Numbered from the stretch's first letter, positions 8,635-17,800 are shown. The stretch is 64,000 nucleotides of DNA from an uncultured Marivita sp. (GCF_947488135.1 NZ_CANKYW010000002.1:496001-560000), one strand, 5' to 3'. The notes: a model not told the origin generated them from the sequence alone. Translations and numbers: made by a program.

Positions 8635-8639
8635 AGTCC

Positions 8640-10088
8640 TCACTCTGCCGCCAACGCGACGCTGCGACGGCTTTCCGACGCGGCCAAGGGAAACACCTTC
8701 GCCGGGTTCAAAAGCCACGCGGGATCGAACACGTCCTTCACAGCCATCTGTGCTTCAAGATCCGCAGGCGCGAACTGGTCCACCATCAGATCCCGCTTCT
8801 CGATCCCTACACCATGTTCTCCGGTCAGGCACCCGCCCACCTCGACGCACAGCCGCAGGATGTCTGCTCCGAACGCTTCGCAGAGCTCCAGATCACCTTC
8901 CTTGTTCGCATCGAACAGGATCAAAGGGTGCATGTTGCCATCGCCCGCATGGAACACGTTGGCGACATCAAGCCCGTATTCCTTGGACATCTCGCCGATC
9001 CGGCGCAGCACATACGGCAATTCCGACACCGGGATCGTGCCATCAAGGCACATATAATCGTTGATTTGCCCCATCGCGCCGAAAGCGGATTTGCGCCCCA
9101 GCCAGATGCGCCCGGCCTCGTCCGCGTCCTTGGCCTCGCGCAGTTCCACCGGGTTGTGCCGCCGCGCGATCTCCAGGATGAGCGCCAATTGCTCGTCGAT
9201 CTCCGCCGGGCTGCCCTCGACCTCGACGATCAACAGCGCTTCGCACATCGGGTAGCCCGCCTTGGCGAACGCCTCGGTCGCTTCGATGCAGGGGCGGTCC
9301 ATGAATTCGATGGCCACGGGCAGGACGCCCGCCTTGATGATGTCGGCCACACAGGCGCCCGCCACCTCGTTCGAATCGAACCCCATAAGCACCGGCCGCG
9401 CGCCTTCGGGTTTCGGTAGGATGCGCAGCGTGGCCTCGGTGACGACGCCCAACTGGCCTTCCGATCCGCAGATCAGACCCAAGAGGTCATAGCCCCCGGC
9501 ATCCAGATGCTTGCCGCCGATCTCCATGATGGTGCCATCCATCTGCACCAGGGTCACGCCCATCAGGTTGTTCGTCGTCACCCCATATTTCAGGCAATGC
9601 GCCCCACCCGAATTCATCGCGATGTTGCCCGCGATAGCGCAGGCCAGCTGGCTGGACGGGTCGGGCGCGTAGAAAAACCCATCCGCCTCAACAGCGCCGG
9701 TCACGCTTAGATTGGTGCGCCCGGTCTGCACGCGGATGAAGCGGTTGTCGTAGTCGGTTTCGAGCACATCGTTCATCCGTGCCACGCCCAAGAGCACACA
9801 ATCCGCCGTGGGCAAAGCGCCACCTGCCAGCGAAGTACCGGACCCGCGCGGCACCACCGGTACGCCCATCTCGTGACAGACTTTCAGCACTGCCGACACC
9901 TCTTCGGTCGACGAGGGCAGAACCACGGCCAGCGGCGGGCACTTGTAGGCGGTGAGCGCGTCGCATTCGTAGGCGCGGGTTTCCATCTCGTCCGAGATCA
10001 CAGCGTCGGGCGGGATCACGTTGCGCAGGCGGGCGACGATCTGTGCCTTTCGGGACAGCACGTTGGCGTTGGGCTGGGGCATCTGCAT
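8640..10088 (-). CDS. glcD: Glycolate oxidase catalytic subunit GlcD
   Basis: 482 residues from the ATG at 10086-10088, preceded by GGAGGAACC; upstream in-frame ATGs lack such a site. The protein is an FAD-linked oxidase: PRGSGTSLAGGALP and NIAMNSGGAHCLKYGVTTNNLMG form the FAD-binding part, and the C-terminal segment has HAGDGNMHP and GGCLTGEHGVGIEK typical of GlcD/LldD-like enzymes. It oxidises glycolate, relevant to phytoplankton-derived glycolate in marine bacteria. First gene of glcD-glcE-glcF. A GlcC-type regulator gene is not in the window. Confidence 0.95.
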   Translation of the reverse strand: MQMPQPNANVLSRKAQIVARLRNVIPPDAVISDEMETRAYECDALTAYKCPPLAVVLPSSTEEVSAVLKVCHEMGVPVVPRGSGTSLAGGALPTADCVLLGVARMNDVLETDYDNRFIRVQTGRTNLSVTGAVEADGFFYAPDPSSQLACAIAGNIAMNSGGAHCLKYGVTTNNLMGVTLVQMDGTIMEIGGKHLDAGGYDLLGLICGSEGQLGVVTEATLRILPKPEGARPVLMGFDSNEVAGACVADIIKAGVLPVAIEFMDRPCIEATEAFAKAGYPMCEALLIVEVEGSPAEIDEQLALILEIARRHNPVELREAKDADEAGRIWLGRKSAFGAMGQINDYMCLDGTIPVSELPYVLRRIGEMSKEYGLDVANVFHAGDGNMHPLILFDANKEGDLELCEAFGADILRLCVEVGGCLTGEHGVGIEKRDLMVDQFAPADLEAQMAVKDVFDPAWLLNPAKVFPLAASESRRSVALAAE

Positions 10089-10102
10089 GACGGTTCCTCC
10101 AA

Positions 10103-10125
10103 ATTGGTAAAAAGATATAACCAAT
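10103..10125. promoter_or_regulatory. Inverted repeat upstream of glcD, candidate operator
   Basis: Arms ATTGGT (10103-10108) and ACCAAT (10120-10125) flank an A/T-rich centre holding a TATATC that could be the -10 of the glcD promoter on the minus strand. GntR/FadR-family regulators such as GlcC bind TGGT-ACCA type dyads, but usually with a three-base centre rather than eleven, so the regulator assignment is uncertain. Confidence 0.45.
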
Positions 10126-10210
10126 CTGACTGAATAGGCCAGCGGAAATTTCGCCCCACGCGGCATCTGTGCCTCTTGCCTTTGACCACAAGCCCCGTCA
10201 CCAAGCACAT

Positions 10211-10621
10211 ATGGATTGGATCAAGATCATTCATATTCTCTGCGTCATGGGGTGGATGACCTCGATTTTCGCAGTGCCGCGGGCGTTGATCTATTGGAAG
10301 CGCGAGTATGATCGGATCGGCGAATTCGGTCCCTTGGGCGATCTGACGATCCGGCTCTATCGCTTTTCCGCCGGGCTGGGGGTGATCGCGCTCATTACCG
10401 GGCTTTGGCTGGGCGGGCTTTGGGGAATGCCCACATGGTTGTGGCTCAAGCTCGGTCTCGTCCTGCTGTTGGCGCTGCATTACGCGTGGACCGGGCGGTT
10501 GGTGATCCGTGCAAAACGCGGTGTCTTCACCGAATCCGACCGCTATCTGCGCATCTTCAACGAAGTCAGCGTTTTCGGCGTTATCGCGATCCTTTGGGTC
10601 GTCGTGGTCAAGCCGTTCTGA
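10211..10621 (+). CDS. HemJ-family integral membrane protein
   Basis: 136 residues starting at ATG 10211 (MDWIKIIHILCVMGW); an upstream in-frame start adds 14 polar residues with little support. About four membrane segments. The N-terminal IHxLCVMGWM...PRALIYW and the C-terminal FNEVSVFGVIAILWVVVVKPF fit the HemJ/CopD superfamily, whose HemJ member oxidises protoporphyrinogen IX using a conserved first-helix histidine (His8 here). It could be the main HemJ or a paralogue; no other haem gene is near. DUF599 gene follows after three bases. Confidence 0.7.
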   Translation: MDWIKIIHILCVMGWMTSIFAVPRALIYWKREYDRIGEFGPLGDLTIRLYRFSAGLGVIALITGLWLGGLWGMPTWLWLKLGLVLLLALHYAWTGRLVIRAKRGVFTESDRYLRIFNEVSVFGVIAILWVVVVKPF

Positions 10622-10624
10622 GCG

Positions 10625-11335
10625 ATGGAGTGGTTCGACCGCCTCTACCTGTTCACGGCTCTCGACGCGGTGGGCCTTTGCCTTCTGGTGGTGAGTTGGA
10701 TCGGATGTACGCTGGTCGTCGAGAACGCCCCGAAATCCTACCCCTCCACCTCGCAGATCATGGCCGGGTTCCGCCGCGACTGGATGCGCCAGTTCGTGAC
10801 CCGGCAGCCGCGCATCTATGACGGGCAAATCATCGCAAGCCTCCGACAGGGCACGGCCTTTTTCGCTTCGGCCAGCATGATCGCAATCGGCGGTGGTTTC
10901 GCATTGCTGGGCAACGCGGAACGGTTGCGCGGCGTGGCGCAGGACTTGACGCTGGAAAGCGATCCGATCTTCCTGCTCGAAGTCAAACTGCTGGTGCTGC
11001 TCCTGTTCGCAGCGAACGCGTTTCTCAAGTTCGTCTGGTCGCACCGGCTGTTCGGCTATTGCTCGGTGATCATGTCGGCGGTTCCCAACGATCCCGAAGA
11101 CCCCCAGGCGATGCCGATGGCTTTGCAGGCGGCCGAAGTGAACATTACCGCCGCGCGGGGGTACAATCGCGGACTGCGCTCCGTGTATTTCGGCATCGCG
11201 TCCTCCGCCTGGCTTCTTGGGGCGGGACCATTGTTACTTGCCACCGGAGTGACGTTGCTGGTGATCCTGCGCCGGGAATTCGCGTCGCAATCGCGGCAGG
11301 TTCTGCTCTACGGCGCGCCGGACGCGAAAACGTGA
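10625..11335 (+). CDS. DUF599 family membrane protein
   Basis: 236 residues with four or five hydrophobic segments. Matches the DUF599 pattern: FRRDWMRQFVTRQPRIYDGQIIASLRQGTAFFASASM, then a second conserved stretch with RGYNRGLRSVYFGIASSAWLLG. The function of the family is unknown. It starts three bases after the HemJ-like gene, so the two are very likely co-transcribed. Confidence 0.8.
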   Translation: MEWFDRLYLFTALDAVGLCLLVVSWIGCTLVVENAPKSYPSTSQIMAGFRRDWMRQFVTRQPRIYDGQIIASLRQGTAFFASASMIAIGGGFALLGNAERLRGVAQDLTLESDPIFLLEVKLLVLLLFAANAFLKFVWSHRLFGYCSVIMSAVPNDPEDPQAMPMALQAAEVNITAARGYNRGLRSVYFGIASSAWLLGAGPLLLATGVTLLVILRREFASQSRQVLLYGAPDAKT

Positions 11336-11370
11336 CTTTCGGTCTTGGTGCGGTCTGGTAGCCTGAGGGC

Positions 11371-11703
11371 ATGATGACCCGATTGCTGATCTGCCTCGCG
11401 TGTTTCGCAATGCCCGTTCTGGCCGACCCGCCGGACATCGTGGGGGCCGAGGTGAGTGGAACACGCGTGTCTGTGACGCTGGCACATCCGGATACCGGTT
11501 GGGATCACTATGCCGATGGCTGGCGGATCGAGGCCGAGGACGGGAGCGTGATCGGCACACGGGAATTGCTGCATCCGCATGTTGAGGAGCAACCGTTCAA
11601 GCGCAGCCTGACCTTCAGCGACTTGCCAGACGGGCCGCTGTTCATCCGTGCGAAATGCTCTGTCGACGGATGGTCGGAAACGCGGTTTCCTTTGTCCCGC
11701 TAA
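11371..11703 (+). CDS. Small exported protein of unknown function
   Basis: 110 residues with a signal peptide (cleavage likely after PVLA, residue 18). The mature part of about 92 residues looks like a single beta-sandwich and ends with one Cys (AKCSVDGWSETRFPL). A GAGGG site sits before the ATG. I do not recognise the family; similar small secreted proteins occur beside DUF599 genes in related bacteria as far as I recall, which is weak support. Its stop codon is the first three bases of a 26-bp palindrome. Confidence 0.7.
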   Translation: MMTRLLICLACFAMPVLADPPDIVGAEVSGTRVSVTLAHPDTGWDHYADGWRIEAEDGSVIGTRELLHPHVEEQPFKRSLTFSDLPDGPLFIRAKCSVDGWSETRFPLSR

Positions 11704-11726
11704 GATTCTTCGTACGAAGAATCTTA
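11701..11726. repeat. Perfect 26-bp palindrome at a gene end
   Basis: Arms TAAGATTCTTCG and CGAAGAATCTTA around a central TA. It includes the stop codon of the preceding gene and lies between convergent genes. No T-tract follows, so it is not a standard terminator, though its transcript would fold strongly. Confidence 0.85.
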
Positions 11727-11775
11727 GGCCCGACCCCATAAAAATGTGTGAACGAGAAAGGGAACGGAAGCTGAC

Positions 11776-11803
11776 CTAATGTTTCGCGCGCGAAACAATA
11801 GGA
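11776..11803. repeat. Near-perfect 28-bp palindrome
   Basis: Core TGTTTCGCG/CGCGAAACA is perfect (11780-11797); flanks CCTA and TAGG extend it with one mismatched pair. It sits 50 bases from the other palindrome, in the same gap between convergent genes, near the end of trhO. Confidence 0.8.
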
Positions 11804-11818
11804 CCGGGCCGGACCTAT

Positions 11819-12739
11819 TTACCTTTCGTCAACCACATCTGCGTGCAGGTGTCGCTCGCCCCTCGCTTCGGCCAAGCGGATTTGCTTTTGCCGTTCGCGA
11901 AAGCGCGCCTTGTCCTCGTCCGAGGTCTCGTCGATGCACAGATGGCAAGACACGCCGTGTTCATATTCGGCCCGGTTCTTGTCTTCCGGTAAAATCGGGC
12001 GACGGCATGCGTGGCAGAGCAGATGCGGTCCTTCCTTCAACCCATGCCCCACGGACACGCGACCATCGAAGACAAAGCAGTCGCCCTTCCAGGTGCTTTG
12101 ATCTTCGGGCACCTCTTCGAGATATTTCAGAATCCCGCCCTTGAGGTGATACACCTCGTCGATCCCTTGGCTCAGCAGGTAATTGGTGGACTTTTCGCAG
12201 CGAATGCCGCCGGTGCAGAACATCGCGATGCGCTTGTTGTGGAAGCGGTCTTTGTTAGCTTCCCACCATTCAGGGAATTCGCGGAAGCTCTCAGTCTTGG
12301 GATCGACTGCGCCTTCGAAAGTGCCGATGGCGACCTCGTAATCGTTGCGCGTGTCGATCACGGCGACATCCGGGCTTTGGATCAGCTCGTTCCAGTCGGA
12401 GGGTTGCACGTAGTGACCCACCTTTGCGCGCGGATCGACATCGGGCACGCCCATCGTGACGATCTCTTTCTTCAAGCGCACCTTCATGCGGGCAAAGGGG
12501 CGTTCGGACGCGGTGGAGAGCTTCCATTCCAGATCTGCACAGCCGGGCAGGGCGCGCAGATGGGTTAACAAAGCGTTAACGCCAGCCTCGGGGCCAGCCA
12601 CCGTGCCGTTGATCCCTTCGCGCGCCAAAAGCAGCGTGCCGGTGATTTTGTGATCGCGACACAGCGCGATGAGCGGCCCCTGCAAGGCGGCGGGGTCGTC
12701 GAACCGGGTGAAGTGGTAGAGTGCGCAAACCGTAAACAT
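11819..12739 (-). CDS. trhO: Oxygen-dependent tRNA uridine-34 hydroxylase (rhodanese family)
   Basis: 306 residues from ATG 12737-12739. An N-terminal ferredoxin-like domain is followed by a rhodanese domain with active-site loop [12 protein letters not shown], then a C-terminal cysteine cluster (CHACRRPI and HGVSCHLC). This is the TrhO/YceA architecture. TrhO makes 5-hydroxyuridine at the wobble position of several tRNAs using O2. The upstream in-frame extension of 29 residues reads as promoter sequence. It stands alone, divergent from pncA. Confidence 0.92.
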   Translation of the reverse strand: MFTVCALYHFTRFDDPAALQGPLIALCRDHKITGTLLLAREGINGTVAGPEAGVNALLTHLRALPGCADLEWKLSTASERPFARMKVRLKKEIVTMGVPDVDPRAKVGHYVQPSDWNELIQSPDVAVIDTRNDYEVAIGTFEGAVDPKTESFREFPEWWEANKDRFHNKRIAMFCTGGIRCEKSTNYLLSQGIDEVYHLKGGILKYLEEVPEDQSTWKGDCFVFDGRVSVGHGLKEGPHLLCHACRRPILPEDKNRAEYEHGVSCHLCIDETSDEDKARFRERQKQIRLAEARGERHLHADVVDER

Positions 12740-12852
12740 GGGCGCGGGATTACGCCCCGAAGCTGCGCCTTGCAAGGTTCTCGAATGCCACAACCCTTGA
12801 CCGCCCTTAGCTGGGTTCTTACCCAAGAGACATCCAATAGGAGGCTTGCCCT

Positions 12853-13446
12853 ATGTCCGCGCTGATCGTCATCGACGTGCAAAACGATTTCTGCCCCGGA
12901 GGTGCCCTTGCCGTGCCGGAGGGGGATCAGATCGTTTCGGGGATCAACGCGCTGATGGCCGAAGCCGAGGCCGTGGTGCTGACGCAGGATTGGCACCCCG
13001 CCGACCATTCGAGCTTTGCGTCGCAGCACGCGGGGCAAGAGCCGTACGGCATGATCGAGATGCCCTACGGGCCACAGGTGCTCTGGCCGGATCATTGCGT
13101 GATCGGATCGGAGGGGGCGGCGTTTCACGAGGAACTCGATACCGACCGGGCGGAAATGGTGATCCGCAAGGGATTCCGCCGCGCCATCGACAGCTATTCG
13201 GCGTTCTTCGAGAATGACCACAAAACGCCGACGGGGCTGGAAGGCTACTTGCGCGCGCGGGGGATCACCAAGCTGACGATGGCGGGTCTCGCCACGGATT
13301 TCTGTGTCGCCTTTTCCGCCATTGATGCGGCGAAGCTGGGATTCGACGTAACAGTCCGCATGGACCTGTGCCGCGCCATCGACCTGAACGGATCGCTGGA
13401 CAAGGCGAAACAGGACATGGCCCAAGCCGGTGTCACGCTGGCATGA
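12853..13446 (+). CDS. pncA: Nicotinamidase/pyrazinamidase
   Basis: 197 residues. Isochorismatase-fold amidase with the catalytic set Asp8 (IDVQNDF), Lys106 (VIRKGF) and Cys151 (GLATDFCVAFSA); metal-site residues Asp46, His48 and His52 are in QDWHPADH. Converts nicotinamide to nicotinate for NAD salvage, the substrate of PncB encoded 2.1 kb downstream. The stop overlaps the ATG of the next gene (ATGA), so the two are coupled. Confidence 0.94.
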   Translation: MSALIVIDVQNDFCPGGALAVPEGDQIVSGINALMAEAEAVVLTQDWHPADHSSFASQHAGQEPYGMIEMPYGPQVLWPDHCVIGSEGAAFHEELDTDRAEMVIRKGFRRAIDSYSAFFENDHKTPTGLEGYLRARGITKLTMAGLATDFCVAFSAIDAAKLGFDVTVRMDLCRAIDLNGSLDKAKQDMAQAGVTLA

Positions 13447-14144
13447 GCAAATCCCCGACGCTTGCAGACAGGCTTCGTGAGGCGCGGGTCGCCAGTTCAC
13501 CGGATGTGAGTGATCGCGCGAAACGGGGGCTTCTGGCCTATGTCGGCGCGCAGACCGATGCCCGTCAAGCAACAGCGGACGTCGCCGATGGCACGGCTGC
13601 CACCGGCATAGGACGGGTGGCCTTGTCGGCGATGTCACCGACGGGGCTGGCCTGTACGACCGGCTGCGCGTTCTGCTGCATCCTGTCGGGAGAGGATGGA
13701 GGTACCATCACCGAAGCCGAAGCGGTTGCCCTGCATCGCGCGCTGGCGCCCTTGGCGGGTCAGCCGGACGGGCGCGACTGGCACCCCAAGGCTTGCCCAT
13801 CGCTCGACCCCGACACCCATACATGCCGGGCGTACGAGCACCGACCCACCATTTGCCGCGCCTACGTGTCGACGGACGTCGAAGCCTGCAAGGCCGTGGC
13901 CGAGGGACAGGCGGCGCAGGGTCCGGGCACGCTCGGCCCGTACCACACCTATCTTGCGGCCATCGGCCTGAGCCGCGCGGCGCTTAGGGGGACGAAACGG
14001 GTTTCGACCTATGCGCTTGCGCGGGTGGCTGCAGCGGCTGTCGACGGGCGGTCTCTGGACGAGGCGCTGTCGCTGTCCCGGCACAAGCCCGCTGAGCTTG
14101 ATGCGGAACTCAGGCGCAGCAAGCGGGATCTGTCGCGCGCCTGA
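13443..14144 (+). CDS. YkgJ-like cysteine-cluster protein
   Basis: 233 residues from the ATG at 13443, overlapping pncA by four bases. The middle carries CTTGCAFCC and then CPSLDPDTHTCRAYEHRPTICR, the zinc/iron-binding cysteine cluster of the YkgJ (CxxCxxCC) family. Biochemical role unknown. Coupling to pncA suggests a link to NAD salvage, but this is only inference from position. Confidence 0.82.
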   Translation: MSKSPTLADRLREARVASSPDVSDRAKRGLLAYVGAQTDARQATADVADGTAATGIGRVALSAMSPTGLACTTGCAFCCILSGEDGGTITEAEAVALHRALAPLAGQPDGRDWHPKACPSLDPDTHTCRAYEHRPTICRAYVSTDVEACKAVAEGQAAQGPGTLGPYHTYLAAIGLSRAALRGTKRVSTYALARVAAAAVDGRSLDEALSLSRHKPAELDAELRRSKRDLSRA

Positions 14145-14268
14145 GCCCGGGGTGTTTCTGAATGTCCACTGTCGCACAACGACCGGTGCCACCTTGTGTT
14201 TCTTGCTTTGTGGTCCTTGCGGAGTTTCGTAAGATGCAGAAAAACAGATCGCTCAGAGGCACCGAGCC

Positions 14269-14739
14269 ATGTTCGAACGTATCCTTGCCCTTTTTGACAA
14301 GGCCGTACCCACCACACCCTTGCCGCCGGCCGACGCAAAATACGCGCTGGGCGCACTGATGGTGCGGACCGCGATGGCGGATAAGGCGTATCTCTTCCAG
14401 GAGGTCGAGGAGATCGACCGCGTTCTGGCGCGCATGTACGGGCTGAAGCCACTGGAGGCCGCGAAGATGCGCGCGCAATGTGAACGGCTGGAACACGAAT
14501 TGCCGAAGACCGCCGATCTGACCGCGATCCTGACCGAGACTATCAGCCAGGAGGAGCGTGAAGCTGCAGTCGCGGCGCTGTGGGATGTGGTCTATGCGGA
14601 TGGGAATCGGACGCTGAAGGAGACTTTGCTGGTGGGCGAAATCGCCGGGCTGCTTGGCGTCGATCCCAAGACATGCGAGGCGATCCGGGATCGCGAACTG
14701 GCCAATTGGTCAGAGACCCACCGGCACAGCGCAACGTGA
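14269..14739 (+). CDS. TerB-like protein
   Basis: 156 residues of helical, acidic character with no signal peptide. The pattern ALGALMVRTAMADKAYLFQEVEEIDRVL and later ALWDVVYADGNRTLKETLLVGEIAGLLGV is the TerB/DjlA N-terminal fold, with acidic residues that may bind metal. The family is named from tellurite resistance but is widespread as a stand-alone domain of unclear function. No ter genes are near. Confidence 0.82.
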   Translation: MFERILALFDKAVPTTPLPPADAKYALGALMVRTAMADKAYLFQEVEEIDRVLARMYGLKPLEAAKMRAQCERLEHELPKTADLTAILTETISQEEREAAVAALWDVVYADGNRTLKETLLVGEIAGLLGVDPKTCEAIRDRELANWSETHRHSAT

Positions 14740-14740
14740 T

Positions 14741-15466
14741 CTAGACCGCTGGTCGCGCCGCCTGTTCGGAGCGATACACGAGCAAAATAGCAAGTGCGAA
14801 TATCAGCATGACGCTTCCCGTGACAAGCTCACCGCCATCCTCGATCAGACCGAACATGCGGAAGGCCAGACGCCCGGGAAGATCGCTCGGCTGGCGGAAA
14901 GCGATGTGCAGCATATCGATTACAACGCCGAAAAACCCCAAAAGTACAAACAACGCGGCGAATGCCTTGGCGTGTGCCCTTTCTGCCCCATTCGCAGCGC
15001 GGTAGCCGATCAGGAAGGCCGTCAAGAGGATCGAGGTTGCGAGGGCCGTGGCGAGCATTTCGCCGAAATCCTTGGCACGCAGCGAAAAAGCGGGCTCGAA
15101 CCCAAAAGTGGCCGCGAGCCACTGGCCCATCGTTTCGTGGTATTGAAAAGCGTCGTCGATAAAGAGGTATCCGAAGGCGAGGCACCAGAACAGATCCATT
15201 GAACGCTGCCGGCGCAGGAACAGCGTGCCCATGATTGTCGCGATTGCGGCCCATTTCAGCCAGAGAAAGACGGAAGGTGCGCTGAATTCCGCCGTGATGC
15301 TGAAAGCTTGGGGAACGCTTTGCAAAACACCCGAGAATGACAGGAAGGAGAGACCGATATATAGACCAATGAACAGGACATCGACCGCCAGAACCGCAAG
15401 TGCAAGATAACGCGCGTGGACATTCTGATGAACGGCTGCAAAGCTTTGCTTCAACACACCCAACAC
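14741..15466 (-). CDS. Multi-spanning membrane protein of unknown function
   Basis: About 241 residues, with roughly six hydrophobic segments, from a GTG at 15464-15466 with an AAGG nine bases upstream; a second GTG at 15457 is also possible. A much longer open frame extends over pncB on the other strand but is a shadow. A short soluble stretch between helices reads FQYHETMGQWL and could hold ligands. I do not recognise the family. Convergent with the terB-like gene and divergent from pncB. Confidence 0.65.
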   Translation of the reverse strand: MLGVLKQSFAAVHQNVHARYLALAVLAVDVLFIGLYIGLSFLSFSGVLQSVPQAFSITAEFSAPSVFLWLKWAAIATIMGTLFLRRQRSMDLFWCLAFGYLFIDDAFQYHETMGQWLAATFGFEPAFSLRAKDFGEMLATALATSILLTAFLIGYRAANGAERAHAKAFAALFVLLGFFGVVIDMLHIAFRQPSDLPGRLAFRMFGLIEDGGELVTGSVMLIFALAILLVYRSEQAARPAV

Positions 15467-15589
15467 AACTCGCAACCTTGTTCCAACTAACCTGTTGGAA
15501 AACCTAGCCCCGGTATATGTGTTGAACAAGCCCGCTTGCTCTGACTCCCTGCATCCGGCAAAAGGCTTGCAGTCCTTCAGGAGCGCGCA

Positions 15590-16882
15590 ATGACCGATCT
15601 TGCCACACGTGTCTGGAACCACAAATGGAAGATCGACCCTATCGTGCGGTCGCTCATTGATACGGATTTCTACAAGCTTCTGATGTGCCAGTCGGTGTTC
15701 CGCAACAAGCGCGACACGCAGGTGACGTTCAGCCTGATCAACCGATCGTCGCATGTGCCTTTGGCCAAGCTGATCGACGAAGGCGAGTTGCGCGAGCAGT
15801 TGGATCATATCCGGTCGCTCTCCTTGCGCCGCAACGAAAGCACCTGGCTGCGCGGGAACACGTTTTACGGCAAACGGCAGATGTTCCGCCCGGATTTCAT
15901 GGAATGGTTCGAGAACCTGCGTCTGCCGCCCTATCACTTGGAACGCTTGGGCGATCAGTATGAATTGACGTTCGAAGGGGCGTGGCCCGAGGTCATGCTG
16001 TGGGAGATCCCCGCGCTGGCCGTGTTGATGGAGCTGCGGGGGCGTGCGGTTCTCAACGATATGGGGCGGTTCGAGCTTCAGGTGCTCTACGCCCGCGCCA
16101 TGACGAAGCTCTGGGAAAAGATCGAGAAGCTGCGCGAGGTGCCGGAGCTGCGCATCGCGGATTTCGGCACGCGGCGGCGGCATTCCTTCCTGTGGCAGGA
16201 TTGGTGTGTGCAGGCGATGTTCGAAGGGCTTGGCGACAGTTTCGTCGGCACGTCGAATTGTCTGATCGCCAAGAACCGCGATCTTGAAGCGATCGGCACA
16301 AACGCGCATGAGTTGCCGATGGTTTATGCCGCGCTGGCCGAAGATGACGCGGCGCTTGCCAAGGCCCCCTACGATGTTCTGGCCGATTGGCACGAAGAGC
16401 ACGAGGGCAACTTGCGGATGATCTTGCCGGACACCTATGGCACAGAAGGTTTCTTGCGCAATGCGCCCGATTGGCTGGCGGGGTGGACCGGCATCCGGAT
16501 CGATTCAGGCGATCCGGCGACCGGCGCGGAGATCGCCATCAAGTGGTGGAAGGAACGCGGTGAGGACCCGACCAAGAAGCTCGTGATCTTCTCGGACGGT
16601 CTGGACGTGAACAAGATCCTCGAATTGCAGCGCCAGTTCGCGGGCCGCGTGCGCATGTCCTTTGGTTGGGGCACTTTGTTGACCAACGATTTCCGAGGGC
16701 TGACCCCCGATGACCGTCTCGCGCCGTTCAGCCTTGTCTGCAAGGCGGTCGAGGCGAACGGCCGTCCGACAGTCAAGTTGTCGGACAATCCCAACAAGGC
16801 GATGGGGCCGCAGGACCAGATCGACCGCTACAAACGCGTGTTCGGTGTGGGCGACCAGGAACGGCTCGAGGTAGTGGTCTAG
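15590..16882 (+). CDS. pncB: Nicotinate phosphoribosyltransferase
   Basis: 430 residues, full length. Recognisable NAPRTase segments: SLIDTDFYKLLMCQSVF near the start, FGTRRRHSF around residue 190, then FVGTSNCLIAK and GIRIDSGDP for phosphoribosyl pyrophosphate binding, and FSDGLDVNKIL. Converts nicotinate, PRPP and ATP to nicotinate mononucleotide. Together with pncA it gives a complete nicotinamide salvage branch. AGGAGC lies before the ATG. Confidence 0.95.
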   Translation: MTDLATRVWNHKWKIDPIVRSLIDTDFYKLLMCQSVFRNKRDTQVTFSLINRSSHVPLAKLIDEGELREQLDHIRSLSLRRNESTWLRGNTFYGKRQMFRPDFMEWFENLRLPPYHLERLGDQYELTFEGAWPEVMLWEIPALAVLMELRGRAVLNDMGRFELQVLYARAMTKLWEKIEKLREVPELRIADFGTRRRHSFLWQDWCVQAMFEGLGDSFVGTSNCLIAKNRDLEAIGTNAHELPMVYAALAEDDAALAKAPYDVLADWHEEHEGNLRMILPDTYGTEGFLRNAPDWLAGWTGIRIDSGDPATGAEIAIKWWKERGEDPTKKLVIFSDGLDVNKILELQRQFAGRVRMSFGWGTLLTNDFRGLTPDDRLAPFSLVCKAVEANGRPTVKLSDNPNKAMGPQDQIDRYKRVFGVGDQERLEVVV

Positions 16883-16974
16883 GTTCCGCTCCGCCCGCGC
16901 ATCGCGTTGCCGCTGGACTCTGTTTCGCGGTCAGCCATATCCTTCGCGCAAAGGCTCCAACAGGAAGGTTCAAG

Positions 16975-17787
16975 ATGTCCAAGATCGTATCCTTGAGTGC
17001 CGTGTTCGCCCTGATGGCGACATCGGCGATAGCGGCGGGCGAATGTGCCGCTGGAAAGACACTGGAAGATGGCAAGCTGACCATCGCGACGGGCAACCCG
17101 GCCTATTACCCTTGGGTGCTAAACGACGCTCCTGAAAGCGGCGAGGGGTTCGAAGCCGCCGCTGCCTATGCCGTGGCCGAGGAAATGGGCTTTGCCGCCG
17201 ACAACGTGGTCTGGGTGCGGTCGTCCTTCGATGAGGCGATCCAGCCGGGGGCCAAGAATTTCGATCTGAACATGCAGCAATATTCGATCACGCCGGAGCG
17301 CGACCGGGTGGTCGATTTTTCAGAGCCGTACTACACCGCGCCAATGGCCGTTTTGGTCAGCCCGGGGGCAACCGAAACCGAACCGACGCTGGACGCGCTG
17401 CGTATTTTGAAATGGGGGGCGGTCGGATCGACCACGGCGGTGCCGAAGCTGGACAGCGTGATCCAGCCCGATAGCGATGTACTGCTGTACGGTGACAACG
17501 CCGATGTGAACGCGGCGATGTCGGCCAACCAGATCGATGCCGCGCTGTTCGATCTGCCCACGGCGCTGTTCCTGTCGGCGGTGATGATCGAAGGATCCAA
17601 GGTGATCGGCCAGTTCGCGCCGGATGCCAGCGACAACCCAGACCAGTTCGGGATGCTGATGGAAGAAGGCAGCGCGCTCAAGGAATGTGTCGATGCGGCG
17701 CTGACCGCGCTTCGCGACAGCGGTCGGCTGGCCGAGATCGAGGCGCAATGGTTGCAGGACACGACCGGCGTTCCCCTGATCCAGTAG
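16975..17787 (+). CDS. Polar amino acid ABC transporter, periplasmic binding protein
   Basis: 270 residues with a Sec signal peptide (MATSAIAAG, cleavage about residue 21). Family-3 solute-binding features: KLTIATGNPAYYPWV at the mature N-terminus and ITPERDRVVDFSEPYYTAPMAVLV in the middle, plus a Cys pair (24 and about 238) that may form a disulfide. AGGAAGG precedes the ATG. First of a three-gene importer. The ligand cannot be told from sequence alone. Confidence 0.9.
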   Translation: MSKIVSLSAVFALMATSAIAAGECAAGKTLEDGKLTIATGNPAYYPWVLNDAPESGEGFEAAAAYAVAEEMGFAADNVVWVRSSFDEAIQPGAKNFDLNMQQYSITPERDRVVDFSEPYYTAPMAVLVSPGATETEPTLDALRILKWGAVGSTTAVPKLDSVIQPDSDVLLYGDNADVNAAMSANQIDAALFDLPTALFLSAVMIEGSKVIGQFAPDASDNPDQFGMLMEEGSALKECVDAALTALRDSGRLAEIEAQWLQDTTGVPLIQ

Positions 17788-17800
17788 GCGGCCTGCGCGC

